From NCBI RefSeq assembly GCF_018403285.1, contig NZ_BOSJ01000007.1:1-64000 (forward strand): a stretch of DNA of 64,000 bases. Reading direction: 5' to 3'. Shown piece after piece: positions 9,262-18,246 of this stretch. A program made the position numbers and the translations under genes. The notes under the pieces were generated by a model that was not told the origin of the DNA, did no database searches, and was given only the letters and a program-made list of their open reading frames with translations. Source of the DNA: Paenibacillus sp. J45TS6. Lineage in GTDB: Bacteria; Bacillota; Bacilli; Paenibacillales; Paenibacillaceae. Positions within the stretch are counted from its first letter, which is position 1. Every line of letters begins with the position of its first letter.

Positions 9262-11349
9262 ATGACTGAGCTACAACAGCTTCCTTATTCTTCGGCCGAC
9301 AAAGGTTGGTTACGATATGAGAAAAGACAGGATTCACCTTGTTTATCCACGATTGTAAGACATAGCTCCGCATCAGGAGAAGCAGTAGAGTCCGCCATAC
9401 GGGAACTTCGTTACGCTATTCTCCAGATGACTGGAAATGAACCTGAACTAACAACGACAGCGAACTTATCTGATGATGCTGCTCATGGTTTATATATTCA
9501 GCTTGCTTTGGTCTCTGCGGAAGATTTGCCTGAAGCGTTACAGACAAAGGAACTCTCTCAGCAGCTGGGGGAGGAAGGTTTTGCCCTGAGGTCACTGCTG
9601 CAAGAAGAAGGTGAATCCGTATTTATTATAGGAAAAACAGAGAAGGGCTTACTGTATGGAACATTCCATCTGCTGCGGCTTCTGCAGTCAGAGGGACAGA
9701 CGCTCACTCAGCTGGAAGTTATCGAAAATCCGAGAAACCCGCTTCGCATGATGAATCATTGGGATAACATGGACGGTTCCATTGAACGAGGATATGCAGG
9801 ACGGTCTATTTTTTTCAAAGATAATCAGTTTGTGCAAAATGATGGGCGGATTCGGGATTACGCAAGGATGATGGCTTCGATTGGGATCAATGGAATTTCT
9901 ATTAATAATGTAAATGTCCATAAAGTAGAGACGAAGCTGATTACGTCAGAGTTTTTACCGGATGTAGCGAAAGTAGCTGGGATTTTTAGAGCTTATGGGA
10001 TCAAATTATTCCTAAGTGTCAATTATGCGAGCCCGATTCAACTTGGAGGAATTGAGACGGCAGATCCTCTTGATGAAAGAGTCGGTGCCTGGTGGAAGAC
10101 GAAAGCGGAGGAAATATATCATGCAATACCAGACTTCGGCGGGTTTGTAGTCAAAGCAGATTCGGAGCACAGACCCGGACCATTTACGTATGGAAGAACC
10201 CATGCAGATGGCTCGAATATGCTCGCTGAAGCACTAGAACCTTATGGCGGAATCGTGATTTGGCGCTGTTTTGTATATAACTGCCTGCAAGACTGGCGGG
10301 ATCGAACAACAGATCGTGCAAGAGCAGCATACGATCATTTCAAACCGCTCGATGGACAGTTTAAAGATAATGTGATTTTGCAGATTAAGAATGGTCCGAT
10401 GGATTTCCAAGTGCGTGAAGGGGTATCTCCGCTGCTTGGTGCCATGCCGAAGACAAATCAAATACTGGAATTCCAGATCACTCAGGAATACACGGGACAG
10501 CAAAGGCATCTCTGTTATCTGATTCCGCAGTGGAAAGAGATACTTGATTTTGATACATACGCCAAAGGTTCCAAATCCGAGATTAAGAAAGTAGTGTCTG
10601 GCGAACTGTATCCGTATGCACATAGCGGGATTTCAGCTGTAATTAATGTCGGGGATGATGAGAACTGGACAGGACATACGCTTGCCCAAGCGAATTTGTA
10701 TGGATACGGACGACTGACTTGGAATCCAGATCTGTCAGAACAGCAAATCACTTCGGAGTGGATCCATCAGACATTTGGAAATGACCCCGATGTTGTAGAA
10801 CATGTAAGCTCCATGCTTGCTGCGTCTTGGGGGATCTATGAAAGTTATACCTCACCGCTTGGAGTAGGCTGGATGGTCAATCCAGAGCATCATTATGGCC
10901 CTAATGTGGATGGATATGAATATTCGGTCTGGGGTACGTATCATTTTGCCGATTGCGATGGAATTGGGGTGAATCGTACGGTAAAAGACGGTACAGGGTA
11001 CACAGGTCAATATTTCCCGGAAAATGCCGAACGATATGAGTCACTTGTGACCTGCCCGGATAAGCTTTTGCTCTTCTTCCATCATGTGCCTTATACGCAT
11101 AAGCTGCATTCGGGAAGTACGGTAATTCAGCATATCTATGATACTCACTTTGCCGGAGTAGAAGGAGTAGAGAATCTTATTCAGCAGTGGAGCAGTCTGG
11201 AAGGGAAAATCGATGCGAAACGTTATGCAGGTGTGATGGCAAGACTTGAACATCAGCATAAGCATGCTAAAGAATGGCGAGATATTATTAATACCTATTT
11301 CTATCGTAAATCAGGGATTGCAGATGAACAGAACCGGACGATTTATTAG
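9262..11349 (+). CDS. aguA: Alpha-glucuronidase, glycoside hydrolase family 67
   Basis: This cytoplasmic enzyme (no signal peptide, 695 residues, normal family length) removes 4-O-methyl-glucuronic acid from the non-reducing end of aldouronic acids. GH67 signatures are clear: [54 protein letters not shown] and [16 protein letters not shown]386 in QVREG and D358 lie 28 residues apart, the spacing of the paired catalytic carboxylates known in family members. ATG 9262 is preferred because AGAGAGG lies 11 bp before it; the ATG at 9250 directly abuts that sequence. The product would then feed glucuronate and xylose metabolism located elsewhere. Confidence 0.93.
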   Translation: MTELQQLPYSSADKGWLRYEKRQDSPCLSTIVRHSSASGEAVESAIRELRYAILQMTGNEPELTTTANLSDDAAHGLYIQLALVSAEDLPEALQTKELSQQLGEEGFALRSLLQEEGESVFIIGKTEKGLLYGTFHLLRLLQSEGQTLTQLEVIENPRNPLRMMNHWDNMDGSIERGYAGRSIFFKDNQFVQNDGRIRDYARMMASIGINGISINNVNVHKVETKLITSEFLPDVAKVAGIFRAYGIKLFLSVNYASPIQLGGIETADPLDERVGAWWKTKAEEIYHAIPDFGGFVVKADSEHRPGPFTYGRTHADGSNMLAEALEPYGGIVIWRCFVYNCLQDWRDRTTDRARAAYDHFKPLDGQFKDNVILQIKNGPMDFQVREGVSPLLGAMPKTNQILEFQITQEYTGQQRHLCYLIPQWKEILDFDTYAKGSKSEIKKVVSGELYPYAHSGISAVINVGDDENWTGHTLAQANLYGYGRLTWNPDLSEQQITSEWIHQTFGNDPDVVEHVSSMLAASWGIYESYTSPLGVGWMVNPEHHYGPNVDGYEYSVWGTYHFADCDGIGVNRTVKDGTGYTGQYFPENAERYESLVTCPDKLLLFFHHVPYTHKLHSGSTVIQHIYDTHFAGVEGVENLIQQWSSLEGKIDAKRYAGVMARLEHQHKHAKEWRDIINTYFYRKSGIADEQNRTIY

Positions 11350-11380
11350 GGTTTAATTCTCCGGTATATAAACGAAAAAA

Positions 11381-11412
11381 GCTGCTGAGGAGCAATCCTC
11401 GGCAGCTTTTTT
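11381..11412. terminator. Bidirectional terminator between aguA and lpxA
   Basis: A hairpin (GCTGCTGAGGA / TCCTCGGCAGC, one G-T pair) is flanked by A6 on the left and T6 on the right. It can therefore stop transcription of aguA and of the convergent lpxA-like gene. Confidence 0.9.
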
Positions 11413-11461
11413 GAGTAATCTGAAAATAATAAATAATAAAGCATGAGTGCATTGTTACTAT

Positions 11462-12274
11462 TTAGGAGGAGTGAACTTTATCGTTCATTCTTGCGATTCC
11501 TTGTGTGGATTTATTAATAAATTGGAGTGTATGGTGCTTGCATTCCGATGAAGGTAAGGCATTTATTGCTTCGATCGATTTAGCAAGTGATAACTTCTGG
11601 CGAAATAAAATAGAGTGTATTTCTTTTATGATCTTCACTTCATCCCTGGATATTCCCTCTTTCCTTAACCCGAGAATATTTACACCACATATATCTCCAC
11701 GTTCACCGTTAGCAAAAGAGTAAGGTACAATATCTTGGGAAACACCGCTCATCCCACCGATCATGGAAAGCTTACCAATTTTACAGAATTGAAGAATACA
11801 AACCTGGCCGCCAATAAATACACAATCTTCAATCTCCACGTGACCGGCTAATTGAGCACTATTAGCAATGACGATGTGATTACCCAGTATAGCATCATGC
11901 CCGATGTGGACGACGTAATTCATAAGGAGATTGCCATCTCCTACACGTGTTACACCATCACTCTTGTGTGTTCCTTTACTAATTGTTACATACTCCCTTA
12001 TGGTGTTGTTATCACCAATAATCAGGCGATCTCCACCGTTTTTACATGATTTATCCTGTGGGACTGCACCAATGATAGCACCTTGAAATATCTGATTATT
12101 TCTCCCTAACTGTGTGTGTGAACCAATAAGAACATGGCTTCCAACTTTGCATCCATCTCCGATTCTGACTCCTTCTTCAACAATGCTGAACGGCCCAATG
12201 GTAACATTCTCTCCAATTACCGCTGTTGGATGAATAATAGCTGTGTCATGAATAGTCAACGTTGAACTGAACAT
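11462..12274 (-). CDS. lpxA: LpxA-type acyl-ACP--UDP-N-acetylglucosamine O-acyltransferase
   Basis: This 270-residue left-handed beta-helix acyltransferase matches the LpxA pattern over its full length. Hexapeptide repeats fill residues 1-190 (IHPTAVIGENVTIGPFSIVE), followed by the C-terminal helical domain (SREAI-like SRDEVKIIKEI, ending STQGIARM). The catalytic histidine region is kept (NLLMNYVVHIGHDAILGN, H126), as are QFCKIG, GGMSGVSQDIVPY and NILGLRKEGISRDE, all close to E. coli LpxA. LpxA starts lipid A synthesis in Gram-negatives, which this organism should lack, and no other lpx gene is nearby. It may acylate another UDP-sugar. GAGGGAT precedes the ATG. The gene stands alone between a convergent terminator and a 414-bp gap. 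Confidence 0.85.
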   Translation of the reverse strand: MFSSTLTIHDTAIIHPTAVIGENVTIGPFSIVEEGVRIGDGCKVGSHVLIGSHTQLGRNNQIFQGAIIGAVPQDKSCKNGGDRLIIGDNNTIREYVTISKGTHKSDGVTRVGDGNLLMNYVVHIGHDAILGNHIVIANSAQLAGHVEIEDCVFIGGQVCILQFCKIGKLSMIGGMSGVSQDIVPYSFANGERGDICGVNILGLRKEGISRDEVKIIKEIHSILFRQKLSLAKSIEAINALPSSECKHHTLQFINKSTQGIARMNDKVHSS

Positions 12275-12688
12275 TTTTTATCCCTCATATCTAAAGTGAT
12301 TTATAAATCTATCAGTTTATGTCGAATTGTGGTTGTTTTAGGAAGTGATAAGATGGATGTTCTATTTGTTTCTTCTTATCTGGACGAGCTGAGTGCACTG
12401 TTATTGTCCCTAATATCAGTTTAACAATGAACTAATCTTACACTTCTCTTCAGTAAGTTATTATCCAGAAAATTTCCATATTTTCTATAATTCGAGGTTT
12501 TTTCTACATCTCCTTCTTATTCATCTATCTGAACGCTGAATTACGATGTCTGATATTTTATAATAAGTGAATCCATTTCTTAACTCATTAAAGCAACTAA
12601 AGATATGTTGAAAATTGATTTTAGTGCTACAAAATAAATACAAGGTCCGTCTTATAGATAGCTGCAGCTGAAAGGAGACGAATAACGC
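12275..12688. other. AT-rich intergenic region, no gene seen
   Basis: This 414-bp stretch between the divergent lpxA-like and sigma-factor genes has no ORF with a credible ribosome binding site. TTGAAA at 12608 could be a -35 box for the sigma gene, but no good -10 follows at the right distance. It must hold the promoters of both flanking genes. Confidence 0.4.
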
Positions 12689-13201
12689 ATGGAAGGACCA
12701 GAAATTGATATTTTCCGCACCGTGTTTGAAGAGCATTATCCGATCGTGAGACGTAAACTCGTTGCACTGGTTCAGGATGAAGCCGCGGCGGAAGATCTTG
12801 CGCAAGAAGTTTTTATCAGGTTATACCGTAATCCGCCTGATGATCCGGCCGCAATGGGTGCATGGTTACATCGTGTACTGACTCGCATCGGATATGACTA
12901 TATAAGTAAACAAATTAGAGAGCGAAAATTAAAAGATAAACAGGAGCAACATTATGATATGGGGCAGCAGATAGCCTCCGGAGAGGAAGTAGTGCTTAGG
13001 CGCATGGACCAAGAAGAAGTTCGGAAGTGGATGGAAGAGCTGCCTGAACGAGATCGTAAGGTGCTGATGCTAAAATACTCTGGTTACAGCTACGCTGAAA
13101 TTGCCGAGGAACTGAATATAAGACCGCCTCTTGTCGGCTCCATGCTGAGCCGGGCAACGAATAAATTGAAACGGAAAGTACTAAGAAAATCGGTGACTTA
13201 G
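12689..13201 (+). CDS. ECF-type sigma factor (SigX/SigY-like)
   Basis: This 170-residue ECF sigma factor has region 2 at about residues 10-75 (AAAEDLAQEVFIRLYRNPPD, then MGAWLHRVLTRIGYDYI) and region 4 at about 112-165 (ELPERDRKVLMLKYSGYSYA, then EIAEELNIRPPLVGSMLSRA). AAAGGAG stands 11 bp before the ATG. It heads a four-gene, tightly spaced set: sigma factor, membrane anti-sigma, ABC ATPase and ABC-2 permease. This order resembles the B. subtilis sigY operon (sigY-yxlC-D-E-F-G), so the sigma factor probably controls its own operon. Confidence 0.9.
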   Translation: MEGPEIDIFRTVFEEHYPIVRRKLVALVQDEAAAEDLAQEVFIRLYRNPPDDPAAMGAWLHRVLTRIGYDYISKQIRERKLKDKQEQHYDMGQQIASGEEVVLRRMDQEEVRKWMEELPERDRKVLMLKYSGYSYAEIAEELNIRPPLVGSMLSRATNKLKRKVLRKSVT

Positions 13202-13249
13202 GATCTTCGCCTCACGAGAATATGGAATGATAAGGAGTTGAATGAATCC

Positions 13250-14419
13250 ATGACCTCTATAAAAGATAACAACGAAAATGAACGGATAGATGAAGCATGG
13301 GAAAAGCTCACATCCAAGCTCCAGAAAGAGGAGAAGAGCCCCAAATGGGCAGCTTGGGCGTCGAGCCAACTGGATATGAAGAAATCAGAAGAGCTGGAAA
13401 TAGATCAAACAAATCGAGTTTCCACAAATACATTCAAAGGAGAGATGAGAGAAATGAAGATAAATGAAGATAATAAGAACTCAATGAATAAGAATCAAGA
13501 CAATAAGCCAAAGAGGAAGAAAGCAAAGAGACATCCTGCTAAAAAGTGGATCAGCATCGCAGCTGCTGCAGCGATTGCCGGCGTGATGGTAGCAACACCT
13601 ATTGGTGATAAAGCACTTGCTGCGATCCTTAATCAATTCCGAATGGAGGAAGTCACATCGGTAGATGAAGGAGAACTGATGAACTTGTTTAGCACGATCT
13701 CAGAAGGAGCCGGTGAGCAAGAGTTTATAAATAAGTATGGAACTTTTACGAGTGAATCTGGGGAGTACATCAAAACGGAGAACAAGACAGCAGAGCAGAT
13801 CGCGAATATGATCGGTTTACAAGCCGTAACTGATGAATTGATTGATCCGAAACATTCTGGAATTGCTAACAGTTCACAGACGATAACGATGAAGCTGGAT
13901 ATACCTAAAGTGAATGCAACGATGAAACGACTGGGAGCAGATGATCTTATGCCAAAATCACTAGATGGTCAGGTCATTACATTCGAGGTCCCGGCAACGT
14001 TATATCAGATCTATCAAACAGATGACAATGAAAAAAGCGCATCTCTATATCAACAAAAAATTCCGACAGTTAACGTAGACTCTTCTGTGGCAATTGAAGA
14101 TGCAGTAAAAGCAGTGCTGAACTTTCCACTATTGCCAGATCGAATGAAGTCAGCAATCCAAACGGAACAGATATTGAACGGAAAACTGCCGATTCCAGTA
14201 ATTACTAATGGTACTGTTGAGAAAATAAGTGTTGATGGCAATTCTGTCATTTTAGAACAGAATAGTGACAATTACTATGGAGAATCAGGTAAAGAAGAGA
14301 TTGTTAATTATACGGCTACATGGACTAAAAATGATGTGGTGTATCGCTTGAAGGGGTACACTTTGTTCGATACAAAAGAGAAAATGATCGAAGAAATCAA
14401 GGAGCTGATGAACCAGTGA
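13250..14419 (+). CDS. Single-pass membrane protein, likely anti-sigma factor
   Basis: This 389-residue protein has a highly charged, lysine-rich cytoplasmic N-terminus (about 95 residues), one transmembrane helix (WISIAAAAAIAGVMVATPIG) and a large extracellular C-terminal part. The length and topology suit a sensor/anti-sigma partner of the ECF factor 48 bp upstream. No HxxxCxxC zinc motif is visible. ATG 13250 is preferred, since AAGGAG lies 12 bp before it and directly abuts the alternative TTG at 13238. Its last codons overlap the next ABC gene by 4 bp. I do not recognise a named extracellular domain. Confidence 0.65.
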   Translation: MTSIKDNNENERIDEAWEKLTSKLQKEEKSPKWAAWASSQLDMKKSEELEIDQTNRVSTNTFKGEMREMKINEDNKNSMNKNQDNKPKRKKAKRHPAKKWISIAAAAAIAGVMVATPIGDKALAAILNQFRMEEVTSVDEGELMNLFSTISEGAGEQEFINKYGTFTSESGEYIKTENKTAEQIANMIGLQAVTDELIDPKHSGIANSSQTITMKLDIPKVNATMKRLGADDLMPKSLDGQVITFEVPATLYQIYQTDDNEKSASLYQQKIPTVNVDSSVAIEDAVKAVLNFPLLPDRMKSAIQTEQILNGKLPIPVITNGTVEKISVDGNSVILEQNSDNYYGESGKEEIVNYTATWTKNDVVYRLKGYTLFDTKEKMIEEIKELMNQ

Positions 14420-15414
14420 CAGCAGCTATTCATACCGAAGGATTGACGAAAGAGTTCGATAATGGTCGTGGTTGCCGTGATGTATCGATCACCGTTCAGA
14501 AAGGGGAAGCCTTTGGCTTCCTCGGCCCGAATGGAGCAGGGAAGAGCACTTTTGTGAAAATGCTGGTCGGTCTGATTCATCCTACAGAGGGAACGGCAAC
14601 CATCTTTGGACATCCGATTCATAGTCTGGAAGCGAAGAAGCGGATTGGTTACTTGCCGGAGTTATTCAGGTATCAAGAATGGCTGACAGGAGAAGAGGTA
14701 ATTAAACTTCATGCAAAACTATGCGGAGTAGATACAAAAACAGCCAAAGAGCGAATTCCAAAATTGCTTGATGAGGTAGGACTTGGCAGCCGAGGAAAAG
14801 GCAAGATTAAGAACTATTCTAAAGGGATGCAGCAACGTCTTGGACTTGCGGCAGCGCTTGTTAGTGATCCGGATATTATCTTTCTGGACGAACCATCCTC
14901 AGCCCTTGATCCTGTTGGGCGTAAAGAGGTTCGCTCTATTCTGATGAAATTGAAAGCAGAAGGTAAGACCATCTTCTTGAACTCTCACATGCTTGAGGAT
15001 GTAGAAGCGGTATGTGACCAGATTGCACTACTTAATAATGGGGAGATTCTACGTACGGGCGATGTAGGAAATGTCCTTCAGCAAAAAGTAACCTATCGCT
15101 TTAAAGTAAGCGGGTATACACCGCTTGTAAGAACTTGGCTTCAGGATGAAACGGGTTTTGAATTTGAAGTAGAAACGGTACATAAGCCGGATTCTTCTAC
15201 TAATACAGCGCAGCAAGAACTTGTTATTTCAGGACATGATACGGTCTGGCTCAAAGCCGAATTACAGAATGAAGAACAGGCGGGATGGATTAATTCATTA
15301 CTCATTGAACAAGGGCTTACGCTTTATGAAGTTGGGAAAGAGAGCGGTAAATTGGAAGACTGGTTCTTAACGGCAGTGAAGGGGCTTAGTCATCGGGGGG
15401 AACGAGACGTATGA
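14416..15414 (+). CDS. ABC transporter ATP-binding protein (YxlF-like exporter ATPase)
   Basis: This is the cytoplasmic ATPase of an ABC-2 type exporter (332 residues). Walker A is GPNGAGKST near residue 37. The signature is NYSKGMQQRLGLAAAL, Walker B is DIIFLDEPSSALDP, and the switch histidine lies in NSHMLEDVE. The C-terminal 110 residues form the regulatory tail usual in drug or lipid exporters. It starts with GTG at 14416, overlapping the anti-sigma stop (GTGA), and overlaps the permease by 4 bp, so translation is coupled. Substrate unknown; the sigY-like context suggests antimicrobial-peptide or envelope-stress defence. Confidence 0.9.
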   Translation: MTAAIHTEGLTKEFDNGRGCRDVSITVQKGEAFGFLGPNGAGKSTFVKMLVGLIHPTEGTATIFGHPIHSLEAKKRIGYLPELFRYQEWLTGEEVIKLHAKLCGVDTKTAKERIPKLLDEVGLGSRGKGKIKNYSKGMQQRLGLAAALVSDPDIIFLDEPSSALDPVGRKEVRSILMKLKAEGKTIFLNSHMLEDVEAVCDQIALLNNGEILRTGDVGNVLQQKVTYRFKVSGYTPLVRTWLQDETGFEFEVETVHKPDSSTNTAQQELVISGHDTVWLKAELQNEEQAGWINSLLIEQGLTLYEVGKESGKLEDWFLTAVKGLSHRGERDV

Positions 15415-16298
15415 TGCTCATTATGCAGATGACCTGGAAAGAGATGATTCGTAAGCGGGTTATGGTGCTCGCTATGATTCTTACGATACTATTCCTAATT
15501 GCTTATTGGTTTATTGCGGATGCTGTCGCAGGAAGTGAGAGCTTTGGGATGTTTTCGGAGGGGAATTCTCTCATTACTAACTATACGACGGGAGTTCTCA
15601 TGATGATGATCGGCTTCTTCTTTGCTGGTTTTGTCATTGCGCTGCTCTCCATCTTTAGCTCATTCTCTTCGATCGCTGGGGAAGCGGAGCAAGGAGTCAT
15701 GCAGGCGCTGCTTACACGTCCGATATCAAGAACACAGTTTTATATTGGGCGGTGGCTCGGATTTGTCACGTTGCTCTGCTGTTATACGCTGATTTTATAT
15801 ACAGCAATTATGGTCATTACGGATATCCATGCAGCAATCCCTAAAGCCTTTATGGTTCATGTTAAGGCACTGCTCTTGCTTGCTCTCATTATTGTTCTGC
15901 TCGTTTCACTTACGATGCTCGGTTCTACTAAATTTTCATCGCTCGGAAACGGTGTGTTTATAACCATGTTATTTGGAGCAGGCTGGCTTGGCGGCATGCT
16001 GGAGAAGGTGCAGAAGATCGGGATTTTTGAGGCCTTTGGCGCAGAAGAAATCGGTAATACGCTGTCTAATATTTCGGGACTCATGTCCATCATTATGCCA
16101 GTGGATGCGTTGCAGCGAAAAATGATGCATGGACTCATCGGTCTTGATGAACTAGGCAGTGTCGTTAATGTAAGCAAGATGATATCTGGATTTTTCATTG
16201 GAGATGTTCCATCGGGTACTTTTGTAGTCTATGCGATGCTATATGCTGCCATTGCTTTTGTATGGGGAGTCCTGCGATTCCGCAAGAAAGATCTGTAA
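15411..16298 (+). CDS. ABC-2 type permease (YxlG-like)
   Basis: This is the membrane partner of the ATPase just upstream (295 residues, about six helices). The first helix is VLAMILTILFLIAYWFIADA and the last is AMLYAAIAFVWGVLRF. The conserved LLTRPISRTQFYIGRW segment after the second helix is typical of ABC-2 permeases of the NosY/YxlG kind. Translation is coupled to the ATPase through an ATGA overlap. It is the last gene of the sigma-anti-sigma-ABC operon; a structured element with a terminator lies 33 bp downstream. Confidence 0.88.
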   Translation: MMLIMQMTWKEMIRKRVMVLAMILTILFLIAYWFIADAVAGSESFGMFSEGNSLITNYTTGVLMMMIGFFFAGFVIALLSIFSSFSSIAGEAEQGVMQALLTRPISRTQFYIGRWLGFVTLLCCYTLILYTAIMVITDIHAAIPKAFMVHVKALLLLALIIVLLVSLTMLGSTKFSSLGNGVFITMLFGAGWLGGMLEKVQKIGIFEAFGAEEIGNTLSNISGLMSIIMPVDALQRKMMHGLIGLDELGSVVNVSKMISGFFIGDVPSGTFVVYAMLYAAIAFVWGVLRFRKKDL

Positions 16299-16331
16299 TT
16301 TTAATTTCAAATAAATAATTAAATAAATAAG

Positions 16332-16457
16332 ACCATCGGGACAACGAAGGAAGGCTGCTGCTTTCATCTCTTCTGCGTAGATTCTAGAGCTCTGTTACTA
16401 GCGCAGGAAGAGATATTGTAAAAAGCATGAGACAACTTAGACCCGGTGGTTTTTTTG
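16332..16457 (+). ncRNA. Nested stem structure ending in a terminator (candidate structured RNA)
   Basis: An outer 9-bp stem (ACCATCGGG 16332-16340 with CCCGGTGGT 16442-16450, one G-T pair) encloses about 100 nt and is followed by T8. Inside, TGCTTT (16359-16364) can pair with AAAGCA (16422-16427). ATCTCTTCTGCG (16366-16377) pairs with CGCAGGAAGAGAT (16402-16414) with one bulge. This is far more elaborate than a simple terminator. It may be a leader or small RNA, or simply a long terminator for the upstream operon. No T-box or known riboswitch core motif was recognised. Confidence 0.5.
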
Positions 16458-16503
16458 CGTATTTTAAAGTTCTAAGACGTAAATTTCTACCTGCAAAAAA
16501 CAA

Positions 16504-16532
16504 TTGTATTTACCTTCCATATTTGGTATGAT
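16504..16532 (+). promoter_or_regulatory. Sigma-A-like promoter of the ABC-2 exporter operon
   Basis: TTGTAT (16504-16509), a 17-bp spacer and TATGAT (16527-16532) lie between the upstream terminator and the first permease gene. A start point near 16539 leaves a leader of about 70 nt before the TTG start codon. Confidence 0.65.
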
Positions 16533-16611
16533 AGTGGCCTTCTCGCATTTCACCTTGTCTGAAGTAGACGCACGGCTGGCGTCTCAACCAAGCTTATCGG
16601 AGGTGTATTCA

Positions 16612-17388
16612 TTGCTCTATTTCACTCTGGCCCGTAAGGCCTATGCAAGAAACTTGCAGTATCGCGGTGCACATATGGTGCACAATGTCGCAAGTGCTTT
16701 ATTCGGTTATCTGTACGCCTGTATCTGGATTGGAATTGGGGAAGGGCGCTCTCTTGGAGAATACGGAACGCAGGGGATGGTCAGTTACATTGCATTTACG
16801 CAAGCATCTCTTTGGGTAACGTCTTTTCTTACGAATGGCCTGGGGATCCCGGAGTCTGTAAGAACAGGTCATATCTCTATGGATCTGATGAGGCCTGTCC
16901 ATCTTTTTACACATCTCATGTCTAGAGAATGGGGGCAGATTCTCTATCAGTTTCTGTACAAGTCCATTCCTATCTATCTCGTGTATCTCATTGCCTTCAA
17001 GCTTAGGCTGCCAGAGAACGGAATGACGTATGTCTTAACCACGGCAAGTTTGTTCGGAGCTACTTACATGGGAATCTGTATCAACTATCTCATTGGAGTC
17101 ACTGCGATGTGGACCACCGAATCAAGCTGGCTGCAATGGGCTAACCATGCACTTATTAATTTACTTGCGGGATTTTTCATCCCTATTGAATGGCTGCCTA
17201 AGATTCTCCAAACGATTGCCTGGTGGTCGCCCTATCCGTATCTTCTGTATGTACCGACTCGCATTTACCTTGGTTATGATGATGGCTCTCTACTATTAGG
17301 AACCATGGTGTGGATGCTGCTGCTCACGCTGATTTGTTTTCTTGCTACCTACTATCTTCGCAGAAAAGTGGAGGTGCAGGGAGGATGA
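16612..17388 (+). CDS. ABC-2 family permease (first of a DUF990-like pair)
   Basis: This 258-residue membrane protein has about six helices and is one half of a heterodimeric exporter channel. The start chosen is TTG 16612, six bases after a strong GGAGGTG; an ATG at 16504 falls inside the promoter and is rejected. Features include the ARKAYARNLQYRGAHMVHN amphipathic start, a SVRTGHISMDLMRPV loop typical of this family (R-x-G-x-x-D-x-x-L-x-R-P), and a FIPIEWLPKILQTIAWWSPY segment. It is translationally coupled to the second permease (ATGA overlap). Substrate unknown. Confidence 0.85.
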   Translation: MLYFTLARKAYARNLQYRGAHMVHNVASALFGYLYACIWIGIGEGRSLGEYGTQGMVSYIAFTQASLWVTSFLTNGLGIPESVRTGHISMDLMRPVHLFTHLMSREWGQILYQFLYKSIPIYLVYLIAFKLRLPENGMTYVLTTASLFGATYMGICINYLIGVTAMWTTESSWLQWANHALINLLAGFFIPIEWLPKILQTIAWWSPYPYLLYVPTRIYLGYDDGSLLLGTMVWMLLLTLICFLATYYLRRKVEVQGG

Positions 17389-18233
17389 ACACAAATACGG
17401 AGACACATTCATCACAAAAACATACCACTTTCTATCCACTTCGCACCTACTTAGAACTTTACGTATTACTGATCCGCACGAGCATTAAAAGTTCCATGCA
17501 ATACAAACTCAATTTCTTTCTCGGTTCTTTTCTCGCCGCTTTTATTCAAATTGCTGAATTTCTGATGATTGCGATTGTGCTTCATCGGTTTGGAGCCATT
17601 CAAGGCTGGAATATCTATGAGGTTGGTTATCTATTTTCCATCATGACTTTATCAAAAACGGTGTACCGCTCCATTGCGAACGAAGTACATCATCTTGAAA
17701 AATATTTAGTCAGCGGAGATATGGACCAGCTGCTAACAAGACCGCTGCCCGTTCTTTTCACTCTACTGCCGCAGCGCTTTCGTATCATGCTCGGGGAGTG
17801 GCTGCAGGGAGGGTTTGTCTTTGGTTGGTCTATTCATGGAATGATGAATAGCGGTCAGATTGGATGGATTGCTGTACCTCAGTCATTATTTGTGATCTTG
17901 ACGGGGGCCGTTCTTTTATTTTCCATTGGCCTTGCTACTGCGACTATTGGATTCTGGACGACAAGAATCAGCGAACTCCAGACATTTACGGAAGATGCAG
18001 CGGGTACGGCAGCAAGATTTCCACTCTCCCTTTATCCGAAATGGCTTGCCGGAATGCTCCTTTTTGTGCTGCCAGTAGGTCTAGTCAATTATGTACCTGC
18101 TCTTTATATCTTGAGAGGGGAATGGGGGCCGTGGATTTTTCTCATCATTCTATTGGCAGCGATAGGCTTTCTCACCCTCAGCCTGCGGTTTTGGAAATTT
18201 GGCATGACAAAATATCAGAGTACAGGTAGCTAA
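17385..18233 (+). CDS. ABC-2 family permease (DUF990-like, second of the pair)
   Basis: This 282-residue membrane protein has about six helices. The start at ATG 17385 overlaps the previous stop codon and is preceded by GGAGGTG at 8 bp. The loop YLVSGDMDQLLTRPLPVLF carries the same G-x-x-D-x-L-L-x-R-P motif as its partner, typical of this ABC-2 family (PF06182, formerly DUF990). The last helix pair is GPWIFLIILLAAIGFLTL. Two dissimilar permeases plus one ATPase indicate a heterodimeric exporter. The transported compound is not evident. Confidence 0.85.
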   Translation: MNTNTETHSSQKHTTFYPLRTYLELYVLLIRTSIKSSMQYKLNFFLGSFLAAFIQIAEFLMIAIVLHRFGAIQGWNIYEVGYLFSIMTLSKTVYRSIANEVHHLEKYLVSGDMDQLLTRPLPVLFTLLPQRFRIMLGEWLQGGFVFGWSIHGMMNSGQIGWIAVPQSLFVILTGAVLLFSIGLATATIGFWTTRISELQTFTEDAAGTAARFPLSLYPKWLAGMLLFVLPVGLVNYVPALYILRGEWGPWIFLIILLAAIGFLTLSLRFWKFGMTKYQSTGS

Positions 18234-18246
18234 GGAGGCGTCGGGT

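Noticed and set aside
16332-16457. T-box riboswitch
   Set aside because: The leader has a closing stem and terminator but lacks the TGGNACCGCG T-box sequence, and the downstream gene is not an aminoacyl-tRNA or amino-acid gene.
16504-16611. Upstream ATG extension of the first DUF990-like permease
   Set aside because: The ATG falls inside the TTGTAT-17-TATGAT promoter, while a strong GGAGGTG supports the TTG at 16612.
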